A stretch of 64,000 nt of DNA from Stagonosporopsis chrysanthemi (taxonomy: Eukaryota > Ascomycota > Dothideomycetes > Pleosporales > Didymellaceae). The stretch is taken from positions 124,001 to 188,000 of the forward strand of contig JAFISE010000042.1 of assembly GCA_022560025.1 (NCBI GenBank), read 5' to 3'. The number at the start of each line of letters is the position of its first letter. Positions within the stretch are counted from its first letter, which is position 1. The position numbers and the translations under genes were made by a program. Below are positions 31,326 to 41,902 of this stretch, piece after piece. Below the pieces are notes generated by a model. That model was given only the letters and a program-made list of their open reading frames with translations. It made no database searches and was not told where the DNA came from.

Positions 31326-33353
31326 TCAAACACTAACTTCCGTGCTCTGGTCATCGAGGTCCTCGGGCGCCTCGTTCGCCACCGCCGCCTCCACCTCCGC
31401 CTCGGACTCGGACTCCTCATCGTCCCCCTCTTCATCTTCATCATCACCGTCGTCCTCCGACTCCTCCTCATCCCGCTGCACCGGCATGCCGGGCACGGGT
31501 TCCCACTGTACGTAATCGCCCTCGATCCATCTCTTACTCCTGGGCAGCACATAGGGGTCGAACGGGAAATACGCATCGAGCAAGAACATGTCGTCGCCTC
31601 TCTTCTGGCTCAGCGCCGTCTCGCGTCCGCCAATGCCGCCCAGATATGCACCGGCCATGCTGCGCGCCAGGCGCACGCGCTTGTTCGTCTCAATCAGCGG
31701 GTACACGTACAGGAAGCGCAGGTGGTGTGCCATGCGGGCGAACTGCGCGACGATGGATGGCGCGCAGATCTTGAGCGGGTTTAGCGTAGAGAAGATGTTG
31801 CGGCGCAGTGTGTCCTGGACGGAGTTGTACCAGGCGAAGTCGCCGTCGTGGTAGATGATGTCGGTGTCGGTTGGGGTGTGGCCGTCGGGCGTGACAATGA
31901 GGTCGCGCCAGCGGAAGCAGAAGGTGTAGAGGAGCGCTTGGCTGATGGCGTAGTAGGTGCCGTAGCGGCGCAGGTCGGGGCCCTTGCAGCTGGGTTCTTG
32001 CTGGATGCGCAGGCGTTCCAGGTGGTGGCAGAGTAGGTCGAAGACGTCGCGGACGACGGCGCCAGAGACGTGGGCACCGCGTGCGATGAAGGAAGCGAGG
32101 TATGCGGCGGCGGCGACGCGGAGGATGTGCGGACGTAGTTGGTCGAAGGCGAGGTGCGAGCAGCAGCCTGCAAAGCGCTCGGTGAGATCGGCAGAAGTTT
32201 GGCTGAAGTGGAAAAGGAGGAACTGGACGTGCCGGGATCGGTAGGTGGGAAGAACGATGTTGGCAAATTGGGAGAGGAGGGATTCGAAAAGCTCGTCGCT
32301 GTCGAAGAGGTCGCCCTTTGCAAAGACAGAGTCGTAGTGCGAGAAGAGCAGATCCATGACGGTATCAAGCTTGTTGACGTTCTCCTGGATCTGTCGTTTC
32401 CGGCGGTCCTCGGGCTCTAGGCTTTCCTCACTTGAGACAGACTCGTGGTCGCTCATATCCTCCTCTTCTGCCTCGTTGATCGCTCGCCCAACAAGTTCTT
32501 CCTCGTCGTCCTCCAACTCGTCCATATCTACCTGGATCTGAACATCAATCTTAACAATCTTGTCTGTCACAAGGGACAATATCTCTCCCTTCAGCTCAGA
32601 GCAGTACTCTGAGATGTGCAGTATGTTCCTGATGTACCGTGTATGAGCTTTGGCGGTGTCGTCGGCGAATGGAAATGTGGAAGCGACGATAGGCCCGAGA
32701 TACGTGCTCGCCATAGGGCTTTGCCGCAGAAGCGACCTGACGCAATCGTGTATTCGTTGTGTAAGGCGCGGTAACTGAATGGCGGGGTCGTCTTGTGCTC
32801 TTGCGGTCGTAGAGGGCGGGTTGAGGAACATGGAAACGAGCATTTGCAGCACGGTCGACATGTACGCAGGGTGGACTGAGAGCAGTGACCGCAGCAGGTT
32901 GCGGTACTCACGCACGAAGTTGTCATTGCGCGCAATCCAGCTGCAATCTATGATTGCGTGCACCAGCCCTTTGCAGTTGTAGTCGAGCAGCGGCACCACA
33001 TCTCTGAGCGCGATGACGTATTTTTGCAAGAGTGCAGAATGAGCCGAGCCAGGCGCTGTAGGAGCGTCCGAGAAGAGGCTCCGTAGCTGGTCGTACTCGC
33101 CCTTTTGGCCGATTGCATGCTTTTCGATAGCCCGTCGCACTTCCTCCGCCACCAACTCTGCGCTCTTCTCAACCTCCATTACTATCTGCACGTCGATGTT
33201 GGGATCGAAAGTAACACGACGACGCTTCGCCTGGGTGACCGCATCGTTCTCTGCGTCGGGCGAGGCATCGCGCTGCTTGCGTTTCAGGCTGCTGCTGACG
33301 GTGGGCGCCATGAGGTTGCCTGCGGGTCTGCGGGTGGCAGCGAGAGAAACCAT
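31326..33353 (-). CDS. RRN3: Rrn3/TIF-IA, RNA polymerase I-specific transcription initiation factor
   Basis: Single exon, 675 residues. The segments LPLLDYNCKGLVHAIIDCSW, VHPAYMSTVLQMLVSMF and the central HEAT-repeat-like region, followed by YAISQALLYTFCFRWRDL and LNPLKICAPSIVAQFARMAHHLRFLYVYPLIE, are typical of Rrn3. Rrn3 binds Pol I through Rpa43 and delivers it to the rDNA promoter; its phosphorylation links rRNA synthesis to growth. A Ser/Glu-acidic loop (about residues 270-320) is the known disordered insertion of the family. The C-terminus is strongly acidic (EEESEDDGDDEDEEGDDEE). A basic NLS-like cluster (KRKQR, AKRRR) lies near the N-terminus. Confidence 0.93.
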   Translation of the reverse strand: MVSLAATRRPAGNLMAPTVSSSLKRKQRDASPDAENDAVTQAKRRRVTFDPNIDVQIVMEVEKSAELVAEEVRRAIEKHAIGQKGEYDQLRSLFSDAPTAPGSAHSALLQKYVIALRDVVPLLDYNCKGLVHAIIDCSWIARNDNFVREYRNLLRSLLSVHPAYMSTVLQMLVSMFLNPPSTTARAQDDPAIQLPRLTQRIHDCVRSLLRQSPMASTYLGPIVASTFPFADDTAKAHTRYIRNILHISEYCSELKGEILSLVTDKIVKIDVQIQVDMDELEDDEEELVGRAINEAEEEDMSDHESVSSEESLEPEDRRKRQIQENVNKLDTVMDLLFSHYDSVFAKGDLFDSDELFESLLSQFANIVLPTYRSRHVQFLLFHFSQTSADLTERFAGCCSHLAFDQLRPHILRVAAAAYLASFIARGAHVSGAVVRDVFDLLCHHLERLRIQQEPSCKGPDLRRYGTYYAISQALLYTFCFRWRDLIVTPDGHTPTDTDIIYHDGDFAWYNSVQDTLRRNIFSTLNPLKICAPSIVAQFARMAHHLRFLYVYPLIETNKRVRLARSMAGAYLGGIGGRETALSQKRGDDMFLLDAYFPFDPYVLPRSKRWIEGDYVQWEPVPGMPVQRDEEESEDDGDDEDEEGDDEESESEAEVEAAVANEAPEDLDDQSTEVSV

Positions 33354-33890
33354 ATTGGGCGTAAAACGTTTGCGAAATCGTTACATCGGAAAAAATTACA
33401 GAAAGGTAGCAATTGTCGGCCGTGCCACGGTTTGGTGCGCGTTCGTGAAAGTGCAGTGGGATGCTGAACCCTTCACACGCGACCTGCACGGATGGGCGGG
33501 GATTGGCGCCTTGGCGCTTAATTCAACTTTTCTGTGGGTCTCAAAAAGCTTCAGTCCCACACCGCCCGTCTGATAGGCTGCACACGGTAGGTGAAGCAAA
33601 TCAGGCAGAGCAAATGTGACTACTGTGTAGGTGGATGGATTGATTATTTGTGATGCTAGATGCAAGCATTCCTATTCGCCACAATCATTGCTGTAAGGCA
33701 GTGGTCTGCACTTCTTACTAAAGAATGCCGATACCTACACCTTCCCCTCTTTGTAGGCATGAAAGTGATAGGTTGTCAATTGTCGTACTGGGCACTACCT
33801 TCATCCTTTGACGACTATGTCAAGCGTTGTGGGTTGAGACAAGCAGCAGCCGCCTGTATGTCTTACTCATGTCCTCTGCAGGTGCGATAC
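33354..33890. other. Intergenic: RRN3 promoter and cyclophilin 3' region
   Basis: Both neighbours are on the minus strand, so this 537-bp stretch carries the RRN3 promoter and the end of the cyclophilin transcript. Open frames here are unsupported. Confidence 0.45.
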
Positions 33891-34699
33891 TTACATTTCA
33901 CCACACTGAGAAATTACGACATCCTGCACTGGCTTTCCTTCTGGGTTTGCGACGGTTCTGGTGTTCTCAATCTTGGTGACAACATCCATACCTTCAATGA
34001 CGTGGCCGAAGACGACGTGCTTGCCGTTCAGATGGGGTGTTCCGTGCTGTGCGGTGATGATGAAGAACTGGCAGCCGTTTGTCTGCACATTGTCAGCCCA
34101 GAGCCTGTTTGTTCGTTAGCATTTTATTGTCCAACTTACGTCTGGCCCGCTGTTAGCCATAGACAGTAGCCCTGGCTTATCGTGCTTCAGTGTGAAGTTC
34201 TCATCAGCAAATTTCTCAGTGCCGTAAATCGTCCTGGATCCAGTGCCGTTGCCGTTGATGAAGTCGCCTCCTTGGACCATGAAGTTCTTGATCTGAATAG
34301 TCTCAGTACTGAAAGGTATGCTTGATGCATGGACATTGTGAAAACTTACCACTCGGTGGAACTTGCATCCTTTGTAGCCCTGCGGCTGACCGCGATTATT
34401 CTTGGTCTCTCCAGTGCAGAATTGACGGAAGTTTTCAACTGTCTTTGGCACAACGTTTTTGTACAATTCCATCTGAATTCTACCCAACTTCTCCCCTGCC
34501 AGCTTATGTTAATAAATCTGCCGGAAACGCAGGACAACCGTGCCGACAAAGGTGACCATGTGCCCAGAACTAAGCCCAAGAGAGATGCGTAGTGGAGGGC
34601 GCGGGGTGAGTCCCACACCACCTGGAGAAAGCGGCACGTACCTCCTAACGTGACATCGAAAAACACGATTGGGTTCCTGTCCTCGGCTGCGTCCGCCAT
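33891..34699 (-). CDS. Cyclophilin H-type peptidyl-prolyl cis-trans isomerase
   Basis: Four exons: 34699-34642, 34495-34350, 34292-34140 and 34082-33891, with introns of 146, 57, 57 and 57 bp less the first; total 182 residues. The cyclophilin core is complete: FHRVIKNFMVQGGDF (catalytic Arg, active-site Phe/Gln), MANSGPDTNGCQFFI, and HLNGKHVVFGHV. The opening VVFFDV-like segment (NPIVFFDVTLGG) and the ending VVISQCGEM match the PPIH/Cyp3 subfamily, which in animals is part of the U4/U6.U5 snRNP. The Trp of CsA-sensitive cyclophilins is replaced by HL (GTPHLNGKH), so reduced cyclosporin binding is possible. The first intron is unusually long for this window. Confidence 0.92.
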
Positions 34700-35948
34700 G
34701 GCTGGGGCGGTGCAAAGTGACTGCAGCGAGATTAACGATGGGACAGGTCTGTATCGATGACGTTAGTTGGCCGATGTGGTGCACAGCAGCGCGGGGTTCT
34801 CACCGTCGAGCAAACGCACTTGACAATGATCAGATGCACCCCGGAGTTGTCGCAAGCCGGAGCAAGTGCACGCCGAAGATCTCTGGAGAGCGAAAAATCG
34901 TGCAGCAGCCGGGAACGCTCAACCTGCTTCACAAGTGACGCCGAAGGCAGGATAAAGTCACGAACCAAGCTTCAAGCGGCTAGTTGCATCTCCACACTGA
35001 CAGGGGTGGAACCAGTGCTGACGACTTGCGCACGCCTGCCTGCCGCTTTAAGAGCGACAGATAACCCAAGCGTTGAGGGCGAGGAGCACATGAGCCGTTC
35101 GCGAGCGTTGCAACAACACCGCTGCTCCTGCGACCGAAGGTTATGTACGCGCTGGCCCAAATTGGATGGTGTTCGTTTCGCACCCTGGCAGTGTTGCGTA
35201 CCACAGGCAGAGTCGAGGGTCTGAGGAGGGTCCATGCAGCGCAACGTCAACAGTTCCAAACTCTTGCGTTCATTGCGATGCTCAGCGTGACAGGTATTGC
35301 GATACTTCCGCAAGTGCACCGCTCAAATAACAGGCCATCGGTGCTTCGTCCGTGTAGCGGCAATTGTCAAGAGTCGCTGATCCGGACAAGCCCTCGTTAG
35401 GTTCCGGTCATCGTGCTTGGCTCTATCTAGCGAGCGTGCTGCGGCTGCGTCCTTTATCCTGTGCCCTGCCGCTCCTTCCCTACCCAGATTCGACATTCAC
35501 TCCCCATCGCACTCGACGTGACCGCCAAACAGCGCCTGCAACCTGTCCGGAGCGCATGGCCGACGAAGCTACTGTGAAAAAGCAAATGCAAAGACCGGCC
35601 AGAATCGCAGTCGCAGCCTTTTAGTCAGCCCGTCGCCACTGCGCAGCATCTCCAAGTCGTAACCGTCACCATCATCTCTCGCTCCACCTGTTCGGAGGCG
35701 ACCCCAAGGCTCCACACAAAGGCCGACCTGATCGCTGTGGCTGCGACATCTTGATTTTGCGAACGACGCCATCTTACTGCAGCTTTTTGTCGCTGTTGCT
35801 TGTGTGTCGATTAAGCTTCGCCGTCCGCATCCGGCGCTTCACTCGAACCTTTACGCCCAACGCAGCCCCTTTATAGGACGCCGTCATACTAAGTCAGAAC
35901 GATAGACCTGCATAACCACATGGACTCGTAGACCCACAGGACTTCACA
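34700..35948. other. Divergent intergenic region between cyclophilin and RING genes
   Basis: 1.25 kb with balanced base composition and several short open frames on both strands (up to 155 codons at 34757-35224), none with domain content or consistent start context. It should hold two promoters. A small unrecognised gene or non-coding RNA cannot be excluded. No tRNA fold found by eye. Confidence 0.4.
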
Positions 35949-37331
35949 ATGTCGGCCACATCATCTTCTGCGCTTAGTGGCGCCAACAGCGCTCTTCCAA
36001 CTCCCGGCAGCAATCAAGGCAATGGCGGTGGCGGCGGTGGCGGCGGTGGCGGCCCGACAAGCTCGCCGTTGCTGTTTTTTGTCGCTCTGGGATTTGGTGT
36101 TGTATTCACAAACCTATGGTAAACGCAGTGCTGGCTTCATGTCAAGATTGGCTCTGCTGACATTGTTTGCAGGATTATCGTGGGTGTGAAGTACTGCTTT
36201 AGATACAACCGTCGCCGTGCGGCCGCTGCTGCTGGCGAAAATGGTGAACCGATCGATATGGCGGCCATACCACGACCACACAGGAGAAGGCGAGAGAAGA
36301 AGCTCATGACGATGGACGAGGTTAACGAGCAGTTCCCCTTGACGAAATACAAGCAATGGAAGTCGAGTCGAGAGACCGAGGGTCTGCCCGCGAACGGAGG
36401 CATTGCGACAGCACCTCAGAGCAGAGCAGCCAGCATGAAGGACGTCGAGGGTGTCATCCCTGCAAGGGAATCCACCATTAGTCCCCAGCCTGGGAGCGCC
36501 CTCTCGATAGCTCGTGAGGATGTTCAGAATCCAGCAGCATCCCCCAGACCTAGCATGTCACCAGCCGAGGCTAAGGAGTCTGCCACAACCTCAAAGAAGC
36601 TTGAGGATGAGAAGACACCAATGACGAGAACAGACACCGTCGACACAACAGGAAAGGATATGGATCTCGTGCATGTTCGTCGTGAGGATGATGACGAATC
36701 TGACGACGAGGATGATCCTATTCGCACCGCTACCGCTCCTGAATTGCTGGCTGAGCCTGGCGACACATGTGCCATTTGCTTGGACACACTCGAGGACGAT
36801 GACGATGTGCGAGGACTCACTTGTGGCCATGCTTTCCACGCTAGCTGCGTTGACCCATGGCTAACGAGTCGCCGTGCCTGCTGTCCCCTCTGCAAGGCTG
36901 ACTACTACATTCCGAAGCCTCGACCAGAGGGTGAGGCCGCGGACCAGGCCGGCTCAGGGCGCCGCGCAGGGATAGGTCGATCGCCGTCGTCACCTCAGGC
37001 GATTTGGACCAGCCCTCGCAATGGCCTGTTCCGCTCGCGTGTAGTCATTATTGGCAACCCAGCGACTCAGCAGACCCAACGCGCTGACCGCTTCGGTCGG
37101 CTGAGCCGGCCTAGCCGCCAGGCTGCCCCTGCAACGGGAGATGTAGCGACGCAACCACCGACCACCGAGCCCTCTGGCTGGATGTCAAGGCTGCGACCCA
37201 ACAGAACGCAGGACTCAACATCACGGGGCCCAGCATTCTCCAGCTGGTTTGGCCGCAGCCGTAATGAGCCGCCCCAAGTCGAGAGTGCCACCCAGCTTAC
37301 GCCCAGCCAGCTCGAAGCCGGTAACAGGTAG
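35949..37331 (+). CDS. Single-pass membrane RING-H2 protein, probable E3 ubiquitin ligase
   Basis: Exons 35949-36118 and 36173-37331 with a 54-bp intron (GTAAAC...TGCAG), 442 residues. A Ser/Gly-rich lumenal N-terminus (including a run of ten Gly) precedes one hydrophobic segment (LLFFVALGFGVVFTNLWIIV) and a basic stop-transfer (KYCFRYNRRR). The RING-H2 domain lies near residues 256-297: CAIC, then CGHAFH with C-x-H-x2-H, then CVDPWL and CPLC. Zinc ligands are all present. This topology is that of membrane-anchored E3 ligases of Golgi, endosome or vacuole; the substrate is unknown. A disordered Pro/Ser-rich tail follows. Confidence 0.85.
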
Positions 37332-38436
37332 TCAGCGCATGCCAGATACGAATCTATACTCTTTTCCCTCATGAATCTTTTACGCTCCCCACGATTACCT
37401 TTTACCAAGCATACAGTCGTAGGCTGCCCTGTGGCGCCGTAGCATAGTGTGCTAGTTGGCGCGATTCCATATTCAATTTGACTTTGCATTAGGGCACCGG
37501 AGTAGGCGGTTTTATAGTCCCAAGTCGTGTGAGCGTGGTGTAGCTGGGTGGGTGGTGTTGGTGCGATTGAGCGAGGAGGAGAGATGTCTGCATGGTGTGG
37601 TGCCTGCGTTGTAGATAGGAAACTTGTGCATGCAATTGCATGCATATGCGATAACACGTGCAAACACCCACGTTCGTCGAAGTACCGATTCACTCTGCGA
37701 TCTGGGTCTACTGTGTTGAGATCTACGCTGGTTTGTGAATTGGTTTGCCCTCGTGCGTGACGGATAGTTGTGGACATTGCTACCTCATTGCAGCTGTACA
37801 CGACTTCACCAACCCATGTGTACGCCCTTGTCTCCAGAACCCAATCAATGATCAAAACGCTTCATCGAGAGCTCAAGCAAACTACTGTCACGTGTGCGTG
37901 GATTTGCATATCACCGTACTAGATGCCCATCCCCCCCAGTCGTTCTCCACAAACAATACACATAGGTCTTGTTCACATACAAGCTCCAGAGTCTGCACCT
38001 CAGCGTCGCATCAATGTTCGAGAGCTATACAGGTCGCATTGAGATGCTTCAGTGACAGAGTCTGTACCAACTGAAGACATTCACCTCGATGCCATCGGAT
38101 CGGATTAAGAAACCTGGTAGGACGTGTTGTTCGATCGCGATGCGGACGCTTTGAAGATGCCTCGGAGGTTGCCCGAGCCATTCGAATATGTGATGAGCAC
38201 TATCAGACCAGGTCGTCTGCCTGCAAAGGTCAATACTGGGTCAGCAGTTGACGACGCGTGTTGCTATAAAGGATCCCATTCCGAGCAACGAAAAGCAACA
38301 TGTCTACAGACTTCTATACCTGGCTTGTCTTGTCATATCTATATCACACTCTGTTAGACCTCCGGTTTTTGTGCCCATACAACATGACTAGCTCAATCAT
38401 TAGTGTCATCTCTACGAACACTCTGCCACGGTGTAC
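37332..38436. other. Gene-poor stretch separating the core block from the metabolic block
   Basis: 1.1 kb between two convergent 3' ends. AT-richer than the neighbouring genes, with no coding frame I can support. It marks the border between housekeeping genes and the metabolic gene block. No transposon ends recognised. Confidence 0.4.
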
Positions 38437-39707
38437 TCACAACTCTTCCATCAAATGCACCGACCGGTCCTTCAGCGCCTCCTTAATCTGCGCAATAAAG
38501 ACCTGAACCTCCTCCGGCTTCCAGTTCTCGACCCGAACCAGCAGGCCTAGAAGTGCGGCTTCCAGCAGCGCGTCAAGATCCACCCGGAAGATACCGCCGA
38601 TTTGTTTCTACCACAGTGAGTAACGCGGCACAAAAGATGGCGAACGTTGTGTACTGACCATTTTCGGGTCTCGCGCCCAGGGCCCGATGGGTACTTTGTA
38701 TACCTCATGGTGCACGTTGGTGAAGCCAGCTTCTTCAACCCAGCCCTTGAGGTGCTGGCCCGGCGAGCCATGGCGGCCGATCTTGTCACAGGCGGCGGCG
38801 AAGACGTTGCAGAATTCAATGACCTTATTATCGGGGCGTTCGCTGCCGTCTTCGCTGTAAGCAAGGGTGTTGAAGTCTTGAAGCTCTATCCAACCGCCGG
38901 GGGCAAGGTTACTAGTTAATAATTCGTCAGTGGGGAGCCCTGTTGGTGGTTTGCTGTGTGAAGTGATCGGATACGTACTCGTATGACTGCCGCAGCAGCT
39001 TCGGCCAGTCTTGGATGCTGCCCAGCATGTAGCGGCTGTGAATGAAATCGAATGGTTCCCGAGGTGGCCATGGGCTCTCGACGTCGTCAATCTCGAATGA
39101 TACGTTTGGTGGTACCCTGTTCCACGCGTCAGCTTTTTCCATTGGATTCAAGGCGTGCCACCCACCATCTCGGTTGGATGGGACTCAGCTCATTCCCAAT
39201 GACGGTCGCATTCGGGTATTTGTCGCCGATGTCCATCGCCCAGATACCTGTCCCCGTACCAATGTCGAGTACGCGAATCGATTTGTCTGCTGGAATTGGG
39301 GCGAGGTGGAGTTTGTCGTCTAACAAGAGCAAGCACATGTGATGGCTCATATCCAATCGGTCCTGTTCTTTCTCGTCGTTCGGGAAGTTGTACGCTGCGA
39401 ATGTCAGTCCAGGGGTCAGTTGGCGCACAGCTCAGGCATTTGACCTCCTTCACGATAGCTGTGGTAACGTCGGCCATTCTCCCACTTGTATTTCTCGACG
39501 CTCGACGACAGGGAGGTTGCGTAACTCCCCCTGCACAAAGTTCAGAACAAGGCTGCTGTATTGTCCGCCAAGATTACATACGCATCGGTCTCATCATAAG
39601 TCGAATCTAGGTCTGACTTCTCATTTTTAGCAAACAGGGCTCTCAAATAGAGCATCACGTGCGCTTACGTCGACCACAACAGTTACGGCGGGCTGATCGT
39701 CACTCAT
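38437..39707 (-). CDS. UMTA/LaeA-type SAM-dependent methyltransferase
   Basis: Seven exons: 39707-39669, 39616-39582, 39530-39445, 39394-39166, 39116-38979, 38911-38659, 38607-38437; six introns of 49-67 bp; 316 residues. All phases close. The family signature WENGRRYHSYREGAY crosses exons 3 and 4, and the SAM-binding motif I is VLDIGTGTGIW. Later conserved segments are DVESPWPPREPFDFIHSRYM and LAPGGWIELQDFN. The UMTA/LaeA group is common in fungal metabolite clusters; members are either small-molecule methyltransferases or regulators, and the sequence alone does not decide. The first two exons are very short (39 and 35 nt). It shares a 348-bp promoter with the P450 gene on its left side of transcription, suggesting co-expression. 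Confidence 0.88.
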
Positions 39708-40055
39708 GGTGCAGATTGGAAAAAGGGGACCGAACGGGCTGCACGAGCAGCGCGTAGCCAGCATTAAGTACCGGCACACTAGGAATCCGTGGAACAAGGC
39801 GGCGCAACACTCCACAATTCCATTGCAGCGGGTTATCACAACCTATGGGGTTGATGAGTGGCAACGGCACGCCTGCCCCGCGTGGCCTATGAGCTGCGGT
39901 CGGGAAGGCGCGACACGGGCACTTCACCAAAGAAGGCTGCCCAGATGTGCCGACTTTCTGCATGCACCCCACTCCAAAGGGCCCTAAAAGCAGGATACTA
40001 TTCAGCATGTGCAGATTCAGGCGATCACCATTCCTTCGCCATCCTTTGGCCTGCC
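39708..40055. promoter_or_regulatory. Shared divergent promoter (methyltransferase / P450)
   Basis: 348 bp between two divergent start codons, GC-rich. It contains a near-palindrome GCTGCACGAGCAGC around 39737-39750. No copy of the CGGWTAATGC motif found elsewhere in the block. Confidence 0.5.
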
Positions 40056-41700
40056 ATGTCTCTCTTCGCGCAGCTGTACGCCGTGCGCTGGCTTGTATTT
40101 ACGGCCTTCATCGCTGTCTACGCAGCAGGGAAGTATCGCGCGTATAACCGTCTTCGGCACTTCCACGGTCCGTTCGGCACCGGTTGGTCCGAGTTCTGGC
40201 ATTCGCGGGTGATTCTAGGCCTACAATCGCATCTCAGGTACAAGGAGGTCAACGACAGATACGGTGAGTGGGTCGATAAGCGCGGAGATCGTGCAGCAAA
40301 TGTGGCGGGCTCATGCTCGCGCAGGTCCCATTGCTCGGGTTGGGCCCAATGAACTGATTACTTCGTCTCCCGAGCTACTGGCGCACATGAACGCGGTTCG
40401 CTCGCAGTATACTCGGTCATATTGGTTCAATGCCGCGACACGGGTTGAGCCTGGAAAGGACCATGTCTTCAGCCAGCTGGATGAGGTGAAACATACCAAA
40501 CGCCGACAGCAGATGGCTGCTGGGTACTCAGGAAAAGAGAATTTGTCTTTGGAACCGGACGTTGATGGGCGAGTGACAGAATTGCTGCATTTGATTCGCA
40601 GCAAGTACATCTCTACTTCTGCCAAATCAAAGCCCATGGATCTGGCGCGCACGGCTCAATACTTCACCCTTGACGTGATAAGTACTATCGGATTTGGTGA
40701 ATCTTTCGGCGATCTCCAAGCTGATGCGGACTTGAATGACTACATCAAATCAGGCGAACTTGGGCTCTCAATTGTGGCCACAACCGCTGCGCTCGGTCTG
40801 ACGAAATACATGCAATGGCCACCAATTGCACGTCTACTTGGGCCATCCGAGAAAGATAAGAGCGGCTTTGGTAGGATGATAAATGTAGGCCGTAAGATTA
40901 TCGACTCGCGACTTGAGAGATCGACCGAAGGTCGCTCGGACATGTTGGCATCGTTCATGCGCCACGGTCTCGAGAAAGAAGACCTCGTCTCAGAAGCCTT
41001 ACTGCAGATTCTTGCTGGCTCCGATACTACTGCTACAGCGATCAGAGCAAATATGCTATACCTCATTACTCACCCCCGCATCTACTACCGCCTGCAAGCT
41101 GAGGTAGACGCAGCTGTACGCTCAGGCGTCGCTCCCGACATTGCTCAAGACAGCACCTTGAAAACTCTACCATACCTTCAAGCAGTCATTCGAGAAGGAT
41201 TGCGTATCTTCCCACCCGTTACCGACGTTGTTCCAAAGAAAGTACCACCAGGCGGTGATCGCGTCACAGTAGAAGGCAAGCAGTACTACCTGCCTGGCGG
41301 CACAGACATAAGCTACAATGCGTGGGGTGTACACCACGACAAAGCCATGTTTGGCGCGGACGCAGACCTGTTCAGACCAGAGCGGTGGCTGCTCAAAGAG
41401 AACAAGACGAACGAGGAGAAGCTCACTGCGATGCGCCGCACGACTGAGATGATCTTTGGGTACGGCAAGTATCAATGTCTGGGCAAGCCAATTGCTTGGC
41501 TGGAGATCACGAAGGTGATTTTCGAGGTGCGTAGGTGAGAGAGATGCGTGGTAACTCTACTGATCTGAATGCAGTTCATGCGGCATTTTGACTGGGCGCT
41601 GGTTCGGCCTGAGAAGCCTTGGAGGTCTACGAACTACAATGGAATATGGGCGCAGGAGCATATGTGGGTGCTTGTCACAGAGCGTGAACAGGCAGTGTAG
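40056..41700 (+). CDS. Cytochrome P450 monooxygenase, membrane-anchored
   Basis: Exons 40056-40263, 40325-41526 and 41575-41700, with 61-bp and 48-bp introns, 511 residues. The N-terminal hydrophobic anchor (VRWLVFTAFIAVYAAG) is followed by a basic stretch. Hallmarks are the I-helix AGSDTT (about 300-305), the K-helix EGLR of the ExxR motif (about 360-363), the PERW-type segment FRPERW, and the heme loop FGYGKYQCLG with the Cys ligand near residue 454. It resembles the pisatin-demethylase-like P450s of filamentous fungi (VGPNELITSSPE, LGKPIAWLEITK), whose substrates include plant phenolics. That substrate class is a suggestion only. It is tail-to-tail with the second P450. Confidence 0.9.
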
Positions 41701-41902
41701 CCACCTTTGAATTGGCAAAAGTTACGTGGGTGGCTAGAAATGCAACGTGAGTTAGGCTTAACTTGAAAGGATCATCAAAGATGATAAGCACAGGATCTGA
41801 TCAGATCTAAAGTTTGTGTCAACTGCAAAGACAACGACCAGCTAGGCATCAGGATTGTCATACATCTCAACCAGCGCTTGCCGACCAATCTGAACCAGAC
41901 CC

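Noticed and set aside
34757..35224. 155-codon plus-strand frame in the cyclophilin/RING intergenic region
   Set aside because: No domain, odd composition and overlapping open frames on the other strand; probably chance in GC-balanced DNA.
37067..37855. 262-codon minus-strand frame overlapping the RING gene
   Set aside because: It overlaps the conserved C-terminal part of the RING gene in antisense and has no domain; treated as a shadow.
39737..39750. Near-palindrome GCTGCACGAGCAGC in the methyltransferase/P450 promoter as an operator
   Set aside because: A single copy with no repeat elsewhere in the block; a chance palindrome in GC-rich DNA is likely.
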